Positions 1-12,900 of a stretch of DNA of 64,000 nucleotides are shown here, piece after piece (position 1 is the stretch's first letter; every line of letters begins with the position of its first letter). The position numbers were made by a program, and so were the translations under genes. The notes under the pieces were generated by a model that had not been told where the DNA came from, ran no database searches, and saw nothing but the letters and a program-made list of their open reading frames with translations. Location: positions 40,225,317 to 40,289,316 of the forward strand of contig CM060082.1 of the NCBI GenBank assembly GCA_030533445.1, written 5' to 3'. This stretch comes from Cyprinodon diabolis. Its lineage: Eukaryota > Chordata > Actinopteri > Cyprinodontiformes > Cyprinodontidae.

Positions 1-383
1 ACGCCCCTTTAGCGAGCATGCGCGTTTCCTGTCGCTTGCGCGGTGAATCGTGCCGGCACGCTGTGCGGAGATGCAGGGGAAACTGTATGTGATGGGGAAA
101 CGCAGCTCGACGTAACACCAGTATTTCCATCTGCAAAAAACGCTGTTTTGCTGCTGGAGTCCTCCTCACTCTCCATCCTCCCCTCTCTCATGACAAGGCG
201 CGCACGAGTCCTATCATGAAAAAAGATTAATTGTGCGACCTGAGTAACGTGCAGAAACGGGGTGTCGGCAATTGTAACTGCGTTATAGTTACAGTAAGAG
301 TAATAATTTTGATTACTCATTACTAAAAAAAGGTAGCGGCGTTAGTAACGCTGTTACTTTCAACGCCGTTACTCCCATCACTG
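1..383 (-). mobile_element. hAT-type DNA transposon, end fragment cut by window edge
   Basis: Read on the minus strand, this begins CAGTGATGGGAGTAACGGCG and continues for 383 bases with close similarity to the left part of the hAT element at 30172-31516. That similarity includes a stretch resembling the start of a coding region (codons for MESEED). Compared with that copy it lacks two segments of roughly 170 and 80 bases, so it is a deletion derivative or a different subfamily. The terminal CAGTG(A/T)TGGG matches hAT-type ends. The rest lies outside the window, so the target duplication cannot be checked. Confidence 0.75.
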
Positions 384-940
384 GTAATTACTAGTCAAAA
401 TGACAATTTCAGACATCAAAATTGAATATAACATTCTAGATGTTATAAAATAAAATAATTGACATCAAAAGTGCATTTATACTAGTAGAAATATAATTAC
501 AGATAAAGCAAAATAGAAACTAAGGAAGAGTATCAACAGTCCATACATGTTTTGGGTATTAAAAAGTAAAAATAAAGTAAAAATACAAAAATATGCGACA
601 AAAAATAAATAACTAAACAAAAACAAATAGGTCAAATCTATCACTTCTATTAAGGACAAAATTATAATTTCAATGTTATAGAAATAAAATGAAACAAATC
701 ATTAAAAAGTTCTTAAAGGATAAAACATGAAACCTTAATGAACTTCAACAGAAAAGTGAGTTTCTTTCTTGAAACCAATTTAAAGAAAGGAGGAATGACT
801 CAGTGCTTTTTATGAGCTGGATTTGTTTAAAATAAGCTGCTTCCTTTAAATTATATAAGCTCCATTTTAAGTGAGAAGGACTTGAGCTTGTCTTTACATC
901 TTTATATTTTTTTAAAACAAAGCGCAGCGAGATCATCATA

Positions 941-1171
941 ATTTGAGCCGGTAAATAAGATGAGTTGCCAATAGAATGAGTATTTTTACTCTTAAAATAA
1001 GTTATCTAGATATTATGCACTTGAAATAAGAAAATGCAATTGTTTTTTCTTATTTTAAGTGTAAATTGTCTTGTTCCATTGGCAAAGTGTCTCACTTAAA
1101 TACTTAATTCAAGAAAAAATACACTTATTTCAAGGAGGAAATGACTTATTTAGATTTTATTTTTTGCAGTG
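941..1171 (+). repeat. AT-rich palindromic MITE, copy 1 (left end missing)
   Basis: This matches the copies at 1388-1680, 62646-62940 and 63181-63474. Shared blocks are CTTAAAATAAG, TTGCCAAT, CTTGTTCCATTGGCAAA and a right end TTTTTGCAGTG. The two halves are roughly inverted complements (GCCAATGGAA against TTCCATTGGC). This copy starts inside the family consensus and so lacks its left terminus. Confidence 0.7.
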
Positions 1172-1387
1172 GTAGCCGGCTCGCGTGGATGACGTCATAC
1201 ATACTCTGCTTTGTTTTAAAAAATATATAAATATAAAGTATATAACCGCGAATGTCTGGGGGACAGTGATTCCCCTACATATTATGAATGCTGGCATACC
1301 ATAAATAACAAATTATGAACAGTTTAGTGTCTTCAACTCGTTGCCCATAGGAAGACGTTACTTGGATTACAAAACCAAATAATTTCA

Positions 1388-1680
1388 CGCTGCAAAAACA
1401 ATCTAGAGATAAGTGAAAATGTCTTATATTAAGTGTATTTACCCTTAATTTGAGTAGGTAAATGAGATAGTTTGCCAATGTAACCAGTGTTTTTACTCTT
1501 AATATAAGATAATTAGATAATATGCATTTGAAATAAGACAATGTAATTGTGTTTTCTTATTTTAAGTGTAAATTGTCTTGTTCCATTGGCAAAATGTCTC
1601 TTTTATCTCCTCAATCCAAGAACAAATGCACTGATTTTAAGAAAAAATTACTTAGCTAGATTTTGTTTTTTTCTAGTGCA
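1388..1680 (+). repeat. AT-rich palindromic MITE, copy 2
   Basis: A nearly full copy of about 293 bases. It starts CGCTGCAAAAACAATCTAGA and ends TTTTTTTCTAGTGCA, with the same palindromic interior as the other three copies. It has no coding capacity. The transposase family is not clear. Confidence 0.75.
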
Positions 1681-4600
1681 GAACAGCTCCAAATGACACA
1701 AAAGTCAAATGGGTGAGTAGAACATGACGTAATAACGTAAAATCAAGGCCCCAATGTAAAAAAAAAAAACGGTGTTCCCCTTTAACTAGACAAAAGGTAT
1801 TGAAAACATGTCATTAACTAAAAGGATATTTTCACAGCAGCAAGTAAGCCAAACTGTAGTAGATCTATAAACATTTACATTTAAGGTGAAAGATCTTCTT
1901 TTCCTGATAATATGTTCTATCCTGAGGAATAGTTTTAGCTTCACCTGCTTTATATTCTGTCAAGAAAAAAAATATTTTCCCAGCCTGGGGTCTTTCTCCA
2001 CAGAGTTTACATGCTTTCCCATACAAGCATGGGTTCCTTCTGGGTACCTTCATCAGTTCTTCATCCACTGACTGCTGGAGATAGGAACCAGCCCCCCAGA
2101 GACCCAGCCAGGATCAGTATGTTTATGGTTGGATGGATGATGAAGTAGATTTGAAGATAGATGCTTTTACTTCCAAAGTAAATTTCCAGGTCTTGTTAAA
2201 CTTCCCAAAACATCTGGAAAATGTTTTATGACATGATATATATCCAGAAGAACATCTGAACCACAATGTAACATGGTGGTGGTGGTATCATGATCTGGGG
2301 TTGGTTTTCTTCAGATACAGAAGTTTAGGTTTTTTTTGTTGAAGTTACGAGCAGTTCCAAAAACATTCCATCTTAATCTAAACATGCATCCATATCAACA
2401 CCGTTCATAAGCAGAAGAAAATGGAAGAGCTAAATGTGACCTGATTGAGGTCCAGAGTCCTCTTAAACCTGGAGGGGGCTGTGGAGTAGACATTTCCCTC
2501 AGTTAGACTGATTTATAGAGCTATCACAAGTAGAGCAAACAAATATGATCAAGTCAAGATTTGGGACACAGATAGACTCCCACAAAAGAATCCTTGTTGT
2601 TGTTTTTAATAAAAAGTAGTTGAAGTTAGATGAATTTGCTTCCTAGGATATTAAACCTCCTGCAGACGACCTCCTGTTGTTTTAAAAACAAAGTCCTGAA
2701 GTAACTTAATAGATGGTTTTGTGAAATGATGGAATAGAGGAAAACCAACCATGACACTGATAAAAAAAAAGACTATAAATCAATATCAGTAAAACTAGAA
2801 CAGCAAAGATTAAACTGGTTCTGAATATATGAGCTCTCTGATGAAAGGTCTGTATCCGGCCTGTGGTCCAATCCAGTGGCCTGGACCAGCCTTTCTCTTG
2901 TGGACAGATTCCTGGTTCCCCTCAGGCTGTGGAAAATGACAGCAGTGTGTCAGAGTAAAGAGCTGCTCCACAGAAAACCCAGAGAGCCGCTGGATCAGAA
3001 GACTGACTTTTTGTTATGGAGCTCTGCAAGGAAACACGGTTTTAGAGCCTGCTTGTCAAACAGCACATCATCCACATACATGTGTTACAGGAGCCTGTAA
3101 CCACGGAAACAAATATCTACAATACCTAACATATACATGGATGTGTTTATGGTTGAGCACCTTCACACTCTGGCCGTTTACAGACCAGCAGGAAGGAAGG
3201 AAGGAAGGAAGGAAGGAAGGAAGGAAGGAAGGAAGGAAGGAAGGAAGGAAGGAAGGAAGGAAAACAAACCTGTGACAAACCAGAAATCAATTTTGTTTTA
3301 GTGGAAACAGAAGAGTTTGGAAATAATGATGATTGAAAGGAAAGGCGAGAACTATGAAGAGAAGGACAGAGACAGTCTATGAAATTATGCTGCTCATTCA
3401 TCTGTGGCCTCAATAAAAAGCTGATAATAAATGGTGGTCATCTAAAGTCAGCATCCTTTCATCATCAATCAACATCTTTTGGGTGATGATTGATATTTTC
3501 TGTGAGTTTCATCCATGAATGTGTTGTTTGGTTTTATCCTCATAATTTTCTGCAGGAGAAGAAAGACATGACAAAAACTTCCAGCCTCTCTGGTTCTTGC
3601 AGATATATGAACCATTTTAGTTTGGAGCCTTTAAGCACATCAATACATGCAGAGACTTGTTGCCAGGCAAGATGGCCGCACACATCTAAAAACGGCAATT
3701 GTGTCTAACCTACTGAGAAATCTTGCAGAACCCAGCAGAACTAGGGGAAGAACTGTGGAAAAACTCAAGTCCAAAAGATTTCAAATTGAGCAGGACAGCA
3801 ATTCAAAAACATGAGTAAAGAATTTTTTTCTGCATTGGACGGAGATGTGCAAAGTATGGTGGGATCATCAAACTGAGGTGACAATCGATTTTCCAACATG
3901 AGGAGATCAGAGTCCAAATCCAGCTCCTACTTCATCTCAAAAATGGTTTGGGGGCCAGAGTTCCGTCACTTTCAGCAGCTTTGCACGAGCCTGAAGTGAA
4001 AATGGAAAACTTGATGAAACCCGACTGATCGGCCTTTTGTACGCTTCCATAAAACAGGTTTAGAGGAGAGAAGGAGAGTGGTGTCTCAAGCCAAGACTAC
4101 AAGATCTCTGCAGCAGAGCAATCAGAACAGGGACCAAAGCTGACAGTCGCTGAGCTCCTGCCAGGAGTTCTAACCCATGTTAAATCAGTTCAGTGTTTCA
4201 GAGAGACGTATCGGTCATAAACTAGGTGATTGGAAGGACAGACTTTGAGAAAGACAAAGGACAGAGGACATGAAGAGTCCAGCAGTTTAACAGCCCTCTA
4301 ATGTCAGTGGGACACCTTTGGTTTGACCACATCATCTTCAATCTAAGGAAGGATCTGTATGTTCTGGTGGAGCTTTCTGCAGGTTCAGGAACACCTGGGA
4401 CTTTTAACTAGACCCAAAAGGCTCCTAAAAGACGGGCTTAAAGAAACCTTCTCCACTCTCATCACGCTCCAATGGTGTCTGTTCAGATCACAGATGGTCA
4501 CCAGGGAAGGAAAGTCCCACTCTGCTGTGGGGTAGAAAGATGAAATATGTTTCACTGGATAAACTGGGATATTTCTCCTTCTGCTCATGTAGAGCCTGAC

Positions 4601-5524
4601 TCCAGGTTGCTCTGTCGCCTTCCAGTGGGAAGTATCCTTACTGCAGGGAGAGCTTCCAGCTCTTCATTGGGACATAGCTTCTACCTGACAGAAATCAGCA
4701 GATATCGTCTGTTCCTGCTTAACCTTGTTCAATGTGTGAAACACAAAGTATGATCCGTATTTGAAGAGAAAATAGCTCCAGGTGGTCGATGGATAGATGG
4801 AATGTGGGGAACAGAGGTGGAGGAGGCTGTTCTTCACTTTTCCAAAACAAACCCGTCCTTCCAGGCGAGGAGCAGCATGGGTGGAGGTGATCATCTCTCA
4901 GCTGGATGATGTTAAAGTTACTCTGAGAATAACAGAGTCAGGAGGTGAAGGACTGACAGTTGAATGACCTCCAAGACCTTTCTAAAAAAGCCAATCATTA
5001 TATAGTTCTGCTCCATCATTGAACATCAGGTTTATGATTCAGCCTTTTCCCGTTTCTCTCATACTGACCATGGATAGTCAAAGGAATGATAAATGTTCAA
5101 AGCAAACAGCCAAACCATTATTAGGAATTCATCAGGGAGGTTAGATTAGAACAGCAACTGCAGTTTGTGTGATTTCAGCACCACAGATGAATGGACAGCT
5201 CCCGTTAAATACCAACTTACAGAGAGAAGCTGTTTTGTTGGTTATTTGACAGAACAACAAATTTCCTCTCTGATTAAGACAGATTATATACTCAGTTACA
5301 TATTTTACACTCATTTTATTATTATTTTCAACAGCAACTTTTCCACTTGATCAACTTGATTGTGATTAAAGTCCAAACAGACCAGTGCAAAGAGACTAAT
5401 CCTCCCCATGGCCCCTGACCAATGAATGAATTCTCTGTGCTTCAAGTCAATAGATCAAGTCTGTCATTTTTTTTACATGTAGACCTTCAGTAGATCCGGA
5501 CCTCAGTGTATAAAAACAGACACA
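1681..5524. other. Intergenic DNA downstream of mkx
   Basis: No gene can be supported here: the reading frames are short and show no recognisable domain. At about 2073-2140 there is a short relic (GCTGGAGATAGGAACCAGC followed by GGATGGATG) resembling the 3' end of the SINE at 51363-51712. A GGAA microsatellite lies at 3191-3263. The remainder looks like ordinary unique or decayed sequence. Confidence 0.6.
3191..3263 (+). repeat. (GGAA)n microsatellite
   Basis: About 18 uninterrupted tandem GGAA units. The serine/proline-rich reading frame across it on the minus strand is a by-product of the repeat. Confidence 0.97.
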
Positions 5525-6658
5525 ACTTGTTTCATTCAAAGGTTTATTGTCACAGTTTTATAAAATACATTTTACATAAGAACAATTAGGATAAAACAAG
5601 GAGATATTTATTTGGTCGTTGGACTGAACATCCAGTCTCCATCTGAATAAACAAATATTTTAGTAAACAATAAAAACTGATGGTTACAACATTCATTGCT
5701 TTGACATAAATAGAAGTTATAGCAAAGTCATAATGTTTATGTTTTATGACTACATGTCCTGATATACTGGATGATACTACAATGCCCATAATGACCCTTT
5801 TGTTGGTAGAGAACAAGGTTCTCCCTGTTAAAGCATTGATTCTGGTCTGGATCATAGACCATAACTCAGTTCATCGATACAGAACCTTTGACCCTAAAAA
5901 TGAGTTTAATGAGCCTCACCTTCCTGACTCATTTACTGTCGACCCAAACAGGGTTCTGTTTACTGGCCATGAAACAATATGGATGGATCCTGGTACCTCT
6001 ATCGTCCACCAAGTGAAATAGTGTAACTTTGTACTTGAGCTGTTTGTCTTTCCTTCATCATCATCTTCAAACATTCCCAGCATTAATTCTAGATAGAGCT
6101 TTTAAACTGCTATCACCTTCAACATGTGGCAGTCTGAGAGACAGAAAACCCAAAGGCCATTATTTTTTAAACAGGCTCCGTTATGAAACACATGAACAAA
6201 ACCTCAAAGACAAGAATACATCAGGTCAGTCAGAGAAAAGAGTTCTGAACCGAAACTAAATGATCAGGACATTCAGGCAACAATAACTCCTGTTTGAGGC
6301 TAGAATGATTCACAGGAACAAGGGAAGGAACTAAAAGCAGGAGCTGTAGCGAAGCTTCATTGTTCCTGACATTAATTTCAGAAAAGTCAGGTTCTGTTTG
6401 TTTGAATATGTGAACAATCAGAGAGCTGATCTGCTGAAAAATAAAGGCACTTTGGAGAATACAAAATATACTCCAGTAAAAACAGGAATAAAAAAAGACT
6501 ATAAATAGAAAAATAATATTTGAAAAGGTTCATTTTTAAATAGGATGGTCGATGCATCTTTTGGACATTTTCAATCAGACCAGATGTTGAATTGTTCCAC
6601 TCTATGCTCTGCCTTTCTCCTCCTTCAGCACCAGTTGTTTTCCTGTCAGGGTTGGGGT
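5525..6658 (-). other. mkx: Probable 3' UTR of mkx
   Basis: This stretch lies directly downstream of the mkx stop codon (6659-6661) and has no long open frame. An AATAAA signal on the minus strand (5543-5548) followed by a GT-containing stretch makes a plausible end near 5525. The UTR length is inferred, not shown by transcript data. Confidence 0.5.
5543..5548 (-). terminator. mkx: Candidate poly(A) signal AATAAA of mkx
   Basis: TTTATT on the plus strand reads AATAAA on the minus strand, about 1.1 kb after the mkx stop codon. AAGTTGTGT lies within 25 bases downstream. Other AATAAA-like sites exist, so use of this one is an inference. Confidence 0.45.
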
Positions 6659-6912
6659 TTATTTTGCCTCTGTTGGCTCAGAGAGGAATGTTTGCTGCTT
6701 CGCAAAGACGGAGAACGTCAGAGCTAAGAGTTCAGCAGCAGCAGCAGCTTTTTTAACCGTCTTCACCTCGGCGATATGAGAGGACTTCTGGATGATGCAG
6801 CTGGTTGTTCCTGAGACGCCGTCTTTCCCCTGGGCCAAGTTGGTCAAGGCCACAGCGGCGTTGATCTCCTTCCACTGCGTCTCATCTTTGGCCTTCACCT
6901 TCTCCTGCATAG
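6659..6912 (-). CDS. mkx: mkx coding exon 5 (C-terminus)
   Basis: Encodes [20 protein letters not shown], then [20 protein letters not shown] and [13 protein letters not shown], clearly the conserved C-terminal block of Mohawk. It then has 28 residues beginning [11 protein letters not shown] where human ends VPLVQQF. The better-looking acceptor (GGTCGTCAG, exon from 6932, adding DNGGVAA) gives the wrong phase for exon 4. The acceptor GTCGCAG (exon from 6912) keeps frame, and I used it. The stop is at 6659-6661. Confidence 0.8.
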
Positions 6913-9900
6913 CTGCGACGCCACCGTTGTCGCTGACGACCGGCAGAACAAGTCAACAGGCAGAGAAAGAAGAGAAACAAAGAGCGTTACAGCTCACATT
7001 CAGCTTGTGATTGGACACAGTTTGTCTGCTGATAGAAGGTATACTCACTGGTCACGTTTCCTGGATCCATGCTCTGTGGTTTCTGAAAGAAGAGACAGAA
7101 GAAAGTCAGTACGCAGAGTTCTCCGGGTCAGAAGAGATCTACTGCAACCTGCATGTTCAGCAGACATTGTGTGTCTGTGTCGGAAGTTTTGGACGTCTGT
7201 TCTCTCCTCTCAGCAGACACTGCCCCTCAACAAACAGGAACTTCTTTGTTTTCTCTTTACTCAAGTGGCTCAATAGAAAAAGGATGTTTAGCAAGAAGCC
7301 TTCAAGCATAAAGGCGACTAAAAAGGTTCATCAAGGTCCATGTTGTTGATTGATGATTTTTTGGAGTTAAATTGTGGGAGTTGTTAGATTTGATGCATTT
7401 AATGACCAGGAAAGGAATGATTCCAGTTTCATAGGATTTAATCTGTGTATTGAATATCTGACCCAATCCAGAAATAACTTTCTGCTTCTCATCTCTGAAT
7501 CATTCATCGGTGCATCTCTATCAGCTGCTGATTTAAACCCCCCTTTCTTTGAACAACTGTCCCAATAAAACAAGGCGCTCTCACACCTTCACTCCTAATA
7601 CAAACACTTTCATCTCTATAAAAAGGTCCAACATTATGAGACGGCATCAGAACCTGAAAGGTCAGACATGAAGCTGCTCTGATTTAACTTTGTGGCCTCT
7701 GTCCCTGCTTTAAATGCCTCCACATCCTGTCCAAATTTCTGGATCCATTGATCTAATCTCTGCAGTTTCATGAGACTCAGATTATTCCCACCTCCCTGCA
7801 CTTCTTCTGTCTGCTTCCCATTCAGCCTGACCAATGATGACGGCAGGAAGTTCGATGCTTCAGGCTAAGATGGGCCTGATCAGGATATCTCCTCTAGTTT
7901 TCTGGTTCCTTCTTGGATTCTTCCACAGAGAGCAGCCTGACCTCACTCACCACAGTTGTCTCCGTAGAAGAACAGGAGGAATGTGTGAGAGGGAGATGAG
8001 GACGTGATAATCCAGAGTTATAAACCTCTGAGTTTAGTTCAGGTTGGACTTCATCACAGACGTCCAACATTATCCTCACCATCCTGTCTGTCTTGCTATC
8101 TGTCTGTCTGTGTTTTCCATCCTGGTCATTGATTGGCTCCTGTTTGAGGTGAACTAAACGCTTACATTAGGGAGGAAATAAGCAGCAACCAGCAGAAAAC
8201 CTTCTTCCCATCTTAAGCAGTTTCCATGTAAACTAAAGCTGCCTTTCTGGGGGTATGGAGGCCAAATTAGATGTTTGTAAAGCAGTAAGTGCATCGTGAT
8301 GCTGCAGTTGTTCACAGTGGGAGCTGAGCTGCCCTCTCACATTCTTGGTGGACTTCTATGTGTGTTCTGTGTTCTGGCTGGGTCACCCCTCTACTCTCTG
8401 ATTAAAGCTCTCCTCTCTCCTCCATCCTGTGGGAACACAGAGGCTGCTCGTTGTTCTACAGCCATTTAGGCTTTTCTCATGGAAACAGTTTGTGTTTTCC
8501 ACAGAGATGGACAGCGTGGCTCAGTTTCCCTGGGCAGGTGGGCAGCTGTATTTCTTACATCTTAAAATCTGATGGTGTGTTTGAGTGGGATTGTCCCAGA
8601 AAACCTCGGCGTACCGACCGTTTAAACCCATCAGGGTTTTTCTTCCTCCTCCTCCAGTTCTATGTTGGGGAGCTGCTTGTGTCTAAACTGGGTCTGTGTG
8701 GATGTTTGGGAACTTTTCTTTACAGCATCACAGACAGAACCAACACCATCTCAGTCTGCTGCTGTCCTCAGTTTGCCTCCCTGAAATAGAGAGTTTGCAG
8801 AGCAAACAGGAAATGACTCTAACAATATGACTGGCATTACACGGATAGAGAGAAAGATAAGAATATTTTTCATCATTAATTCAAGTAAAGGATACTGATT
8901 CTTCCCAGTGAGTTGGCCTTAAAACGTGAAACATCCACCAGACTGTAGAGGGGCTGAGCAGCTCCTTTAGTGAAAGACTTTTACACCCCGTTTGTAAAAA
9001 GGAGCGCTACCACAGGTCATTCATCCCTGCCACCACACTATACAACGTGACACTACAACGCCAATAACCATGCACCTTTTCTTCCTCTGGCACCTTCTGC
9101 TTCTTTTTGACTATTTAGGCCGATTAAACAAGCCAAGTTCTTCACTAAGATCAATACGGTCAATCAATAAAACTAAAAACAAAGTTGGAAGATTTATTAA
9201 AAGAAATCTGTGATTAGAAAACATCATGGAAGCAGGGCAGCAATATGCCCTAAATAGAAAATTCTGAACAAATAAAGAGAGAGCTGAAGGAAAACAGGAT
9301 CCTTCATCTTCATGAAGAACTGAGCTGAAGGAAACAAGGAACCAGTGAGCAGCAGTCACTGACACTAGATGACTGGATGAAAATCGACCTCCAAACTGCA
9401 TCAACTCTGCTGCCAATCAAATATCTAAAGATGACCAAGCAGAGAAAAGCTGCACATTTACACAGTTCTTGGTGATTTCAGCTCAGCAGTAAACAGACGT
9501 AGATGTAGATTCGATCTTTACTTTGTCAAACACAGGTTTGCTGATGACTCTGTCACTGCTTAGAAGAAACAATCAGTACAAGAAATAACAAATGAAAATG
9601 AGAAAAAAAGTCTGTATCTGAATCGATCAGATGATCTGTGATAAAAATGAAAGCTGAAACCTGATCGGTCAGTAAGATTCAGATAAACACTGACTGTCCC
9701 TGTGTCAGTCCCTCAGTCTTCATTCATGTTTTTGTGACTCCATGTTTTATTTCTGGACTTGGTCTGTAAAAAAAAGAAATTCCAAATATTTTACTGAAGT
9801 TTTGGATTCTTCTTTAGTTCAGAGTCAGATTAATTTTTCTAACCCAGTTGCTTCACTCAGTCACTTTCATCACCTCCACTGTTTCCTAAAGCCTGACCTG

Positions 9901-12900
9901 AAACCTGTGAGTCTTGGAGCTGAACTCGAAACCTTCTCTGTCTGTTCTTTCTTCTTTCCTATGAAACTATAAAAAGAAGGACATATTGTCCTCATTTCTG
10001 CATCTGGGAGAGGCTCACTGTCATCAGGAGCTCCTGGATCCAGCAGGTTCTCCTGCTGCTCAGTGGCACCTTGTTGGCCTTTAGAAAATATTTCAAGGAG
10101 CTATTGATCAGCCACTCCATTTCTGCAACCAGGAGAACCTGATTCAGCAACAAACTGGACCCGTTAAATGGAAGGAGAATCAGAAAGAGACAGCAGGAGA
10201 GATATTACAGATCATGCAGAGGGACAGGCAGCTGGAAATAATGGACTAACTGCAGGAATGAAAACAAACCAACAGAAAGAAGAGGAGAAGGAGATCAGAT
10301 ATGAAGGATGAGGATTTTGTTGGACAGAGACCCTTGGAGGTAAATCAAGATATCAGGAATGCGTCTCCTTACCAGCTCCATAAACCAAGTTGGCCTCGGC
10401 TTCAAAGGAGGATGGGGACAGCAGCTCGTCGTCATACTCGTTGGAGCTAAAGGAGCCAGAGTGGTTCCTCTTGCGAGCATCCATGACGGCATTGGCCACC
10501 ATCACATGCCGCAGAGAGTCGTTCAGGTAGCGGTGCAGCAGGCTGCTCTTGTACTTGGGTGGAGACACGTAGTCCTCAGCCAGAGAGGAGGCATCCACTG
10601 CAGAACGCAGCCCTGGGTCCATCCCTATGGCCACTCCCACCATGGAGGAGCCCTCCTTCTTGATAACGCTCTGGTACAAGGGTTTGGGGAGAAATTCGGG
10701 ACCATTCGGTGTCCTCTGAGGGTTGTCTCCATCTGCAATGTCAGGACAGGCAGAAATGATGGTTATTTATAAGAAGAGGAAGTCTTCTCCAGAGCCACAA
10801 AGCATCATCATCTGTTGTACATTCATCTTTAGCAGCAGCTAAAGGTCATTTCTATTCATGCCCTGGTTCTGACTCCTAACCTGGACCGGTCCAGAATGTA
10901 GGACAGGTAAGCCTAAATGACAGTCCGATTGGAAGCAGCTGTTTACTGTCGTACCTGTGTTTATTTGACTGATCAACAACATAAGAAAGGCCTTGGCCTG
11001 TTGCTATAGCGACCCGGGCTTCCTTTGAGAGTTGCCCAACATTTCTGAGTCCAACTGTCTTTCTGGTTCTGTTGGTTGACCACAGCCAAAAAGGAAAACT
11101 ATGTGTCTGAATGGATCTTTCTGGGTTGGTCTCTCAGCTGTTTTTCCTTCTACTTCAAGGGGACACTTGAAGGGGACCTCATCTTCAAGGCAAGGCAAGG
11201 CAAGGCAAGGCAAATTTATTTGTATAGCACAATTCAGTACAAAGACAATGCAAAGTGCTTTACATGATTATAATACAGGAAGATAAAACAGAATCAAAGC
11301 AAGTAGGAAAAAATAAAAAATAAATAAAATAAAATAAAAAATGCAGAAACAAAAAAAGAATATTAAAAACAGTTGGAATAAAGAAAACATGTTTTTGTTG
11401 AACTCTTTAACTAGAATAGTCGAAGGCAATCCTAAACAAATGTGTTTTTAGTCTTGATTTAAAGGAACTCAGGCTTTCCGCACTTTTACAGTTTTCTGGA
11501 AGTTTGTTCCAGATAAGTGGAGCATAGGAACTAAATGCTGCTTCTCCATGTTTAGTTCTGGTTCTAGGTATGCGGAGCAGGCTGGAGCCAGAAGACCTGA
11601 TTGGTCTGGAGGGTTGATAAACTAATAGCAAGTCTGTGATGTATTTAGGTTCTAAGCCATTCAGAGATTTATAGACTAACAGAAGTATTTTGAAGTCTAT
11701 TCTCTGAGATACAGGGAGCCAGTGGAAGGACTTTAGAACTGGGGTGATGTGCTCTACTTTCTTAGTGTTAGTGAGGACACGGGCAGCAGCGTTCTGGATC
11801 AGCTGCAGCTGTCTGATCCACTTTTTAGGCAGACCTGTGAAAACACCGTTGCAGTAATCAATTCGACTAAAAATAAACGCATGGATTAGTTTTTCCAGAT
11901 CATGCTGAGACATTAGTCCTTTAATCCTGGAAATGTTCTTCAGGTGATAGAAAGCCGACCTTGTAATTGTCTTTAAATGCTTTTGGAGGTTCAAGTCTGA
12001 ATCCAGCACAACATCTAGACTTCGGGCCTGATCAGTGGTTACTAGCTGAAGCGACTGAAGCTGTGTGCTAACTTTAGATCTCTCCTCTACTGGTCCAAAG
12101 ATTATTACTTCAGTTTTGTTTTTATTCAGTTGAAGAAAATTATGGCACATCCAGGCATTGATTTCTTCTAAGCATTTCCTCAGTGCTTGAATTGGTTCAT
12201 AGTCACCTGGTGACATGGTGATGTAAAGCTGTGTGTCGTCTGCATAGTTATGGTAGCTGATGTTGTTGTTTTTTATTAACTGAGCAAGAGGGAGCATGTA
12301 GATATTGAATTGGAGGGGACCGAGAATGGACCCTTGGGGAACCCCACATGTGATTTTTGTCATCTCTGATGTAAAGTTGCCTACTGACACAAAAAAAGTC
12401 CCTGTCCTTTAAGTATGATTTAAACCAGTTGAGAGCTGTACCAGAGAGGCCGACCCAGTTTTCCAGGCGCTCTAACAGGATGGAGTGATCTACAGTACCA
12501 GATACCGCACTGAGGTCCAATAGTACCAGCACTGTGGTTCTTCCGCAGTCTGTATTTATACGGATGTCATTAAACACCTTGATAAGGGCGGTCTCTGTAC
12601 TGTTGTGAGCACGGAAACCTGACTGGAACACGTCAAAGCGGCTGGTCATATCTAAGAAAGTGTTTAACTGTTGAAACACTGCTTTTTCAATAATCTTACT
12701 GATAAAGGGGAGGTTTGATATGGGCCTGTAGTTCTGGAGTAGTAGTTTGTCTAAACTGTTCTTTTTCAGCAGTGGTTTGATATTTGCTGTTTTTAGGGAC
12801 TGCGGGAAAACACCTGACAGAAGGGACGTGTTTATTATCTGAGTCAAATCAGATGCTATGACAGGCAAAACTTTCTTAAAGAAAGCTGTGGGTAGATAAT

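Noticed and set aside
9..320. 103-codon open frame on the minus strand
   Set aside because: It lies wholly inside a hAT element fragment and includes terminal non-coding sequence of that element; at most it preserves the start of a lost transposase.
3147..3413. Open frame with (FLPS)n repeats
   Set aside because: It is produced by the GGAA microsatellite on the opposite strand and has no conserved part.
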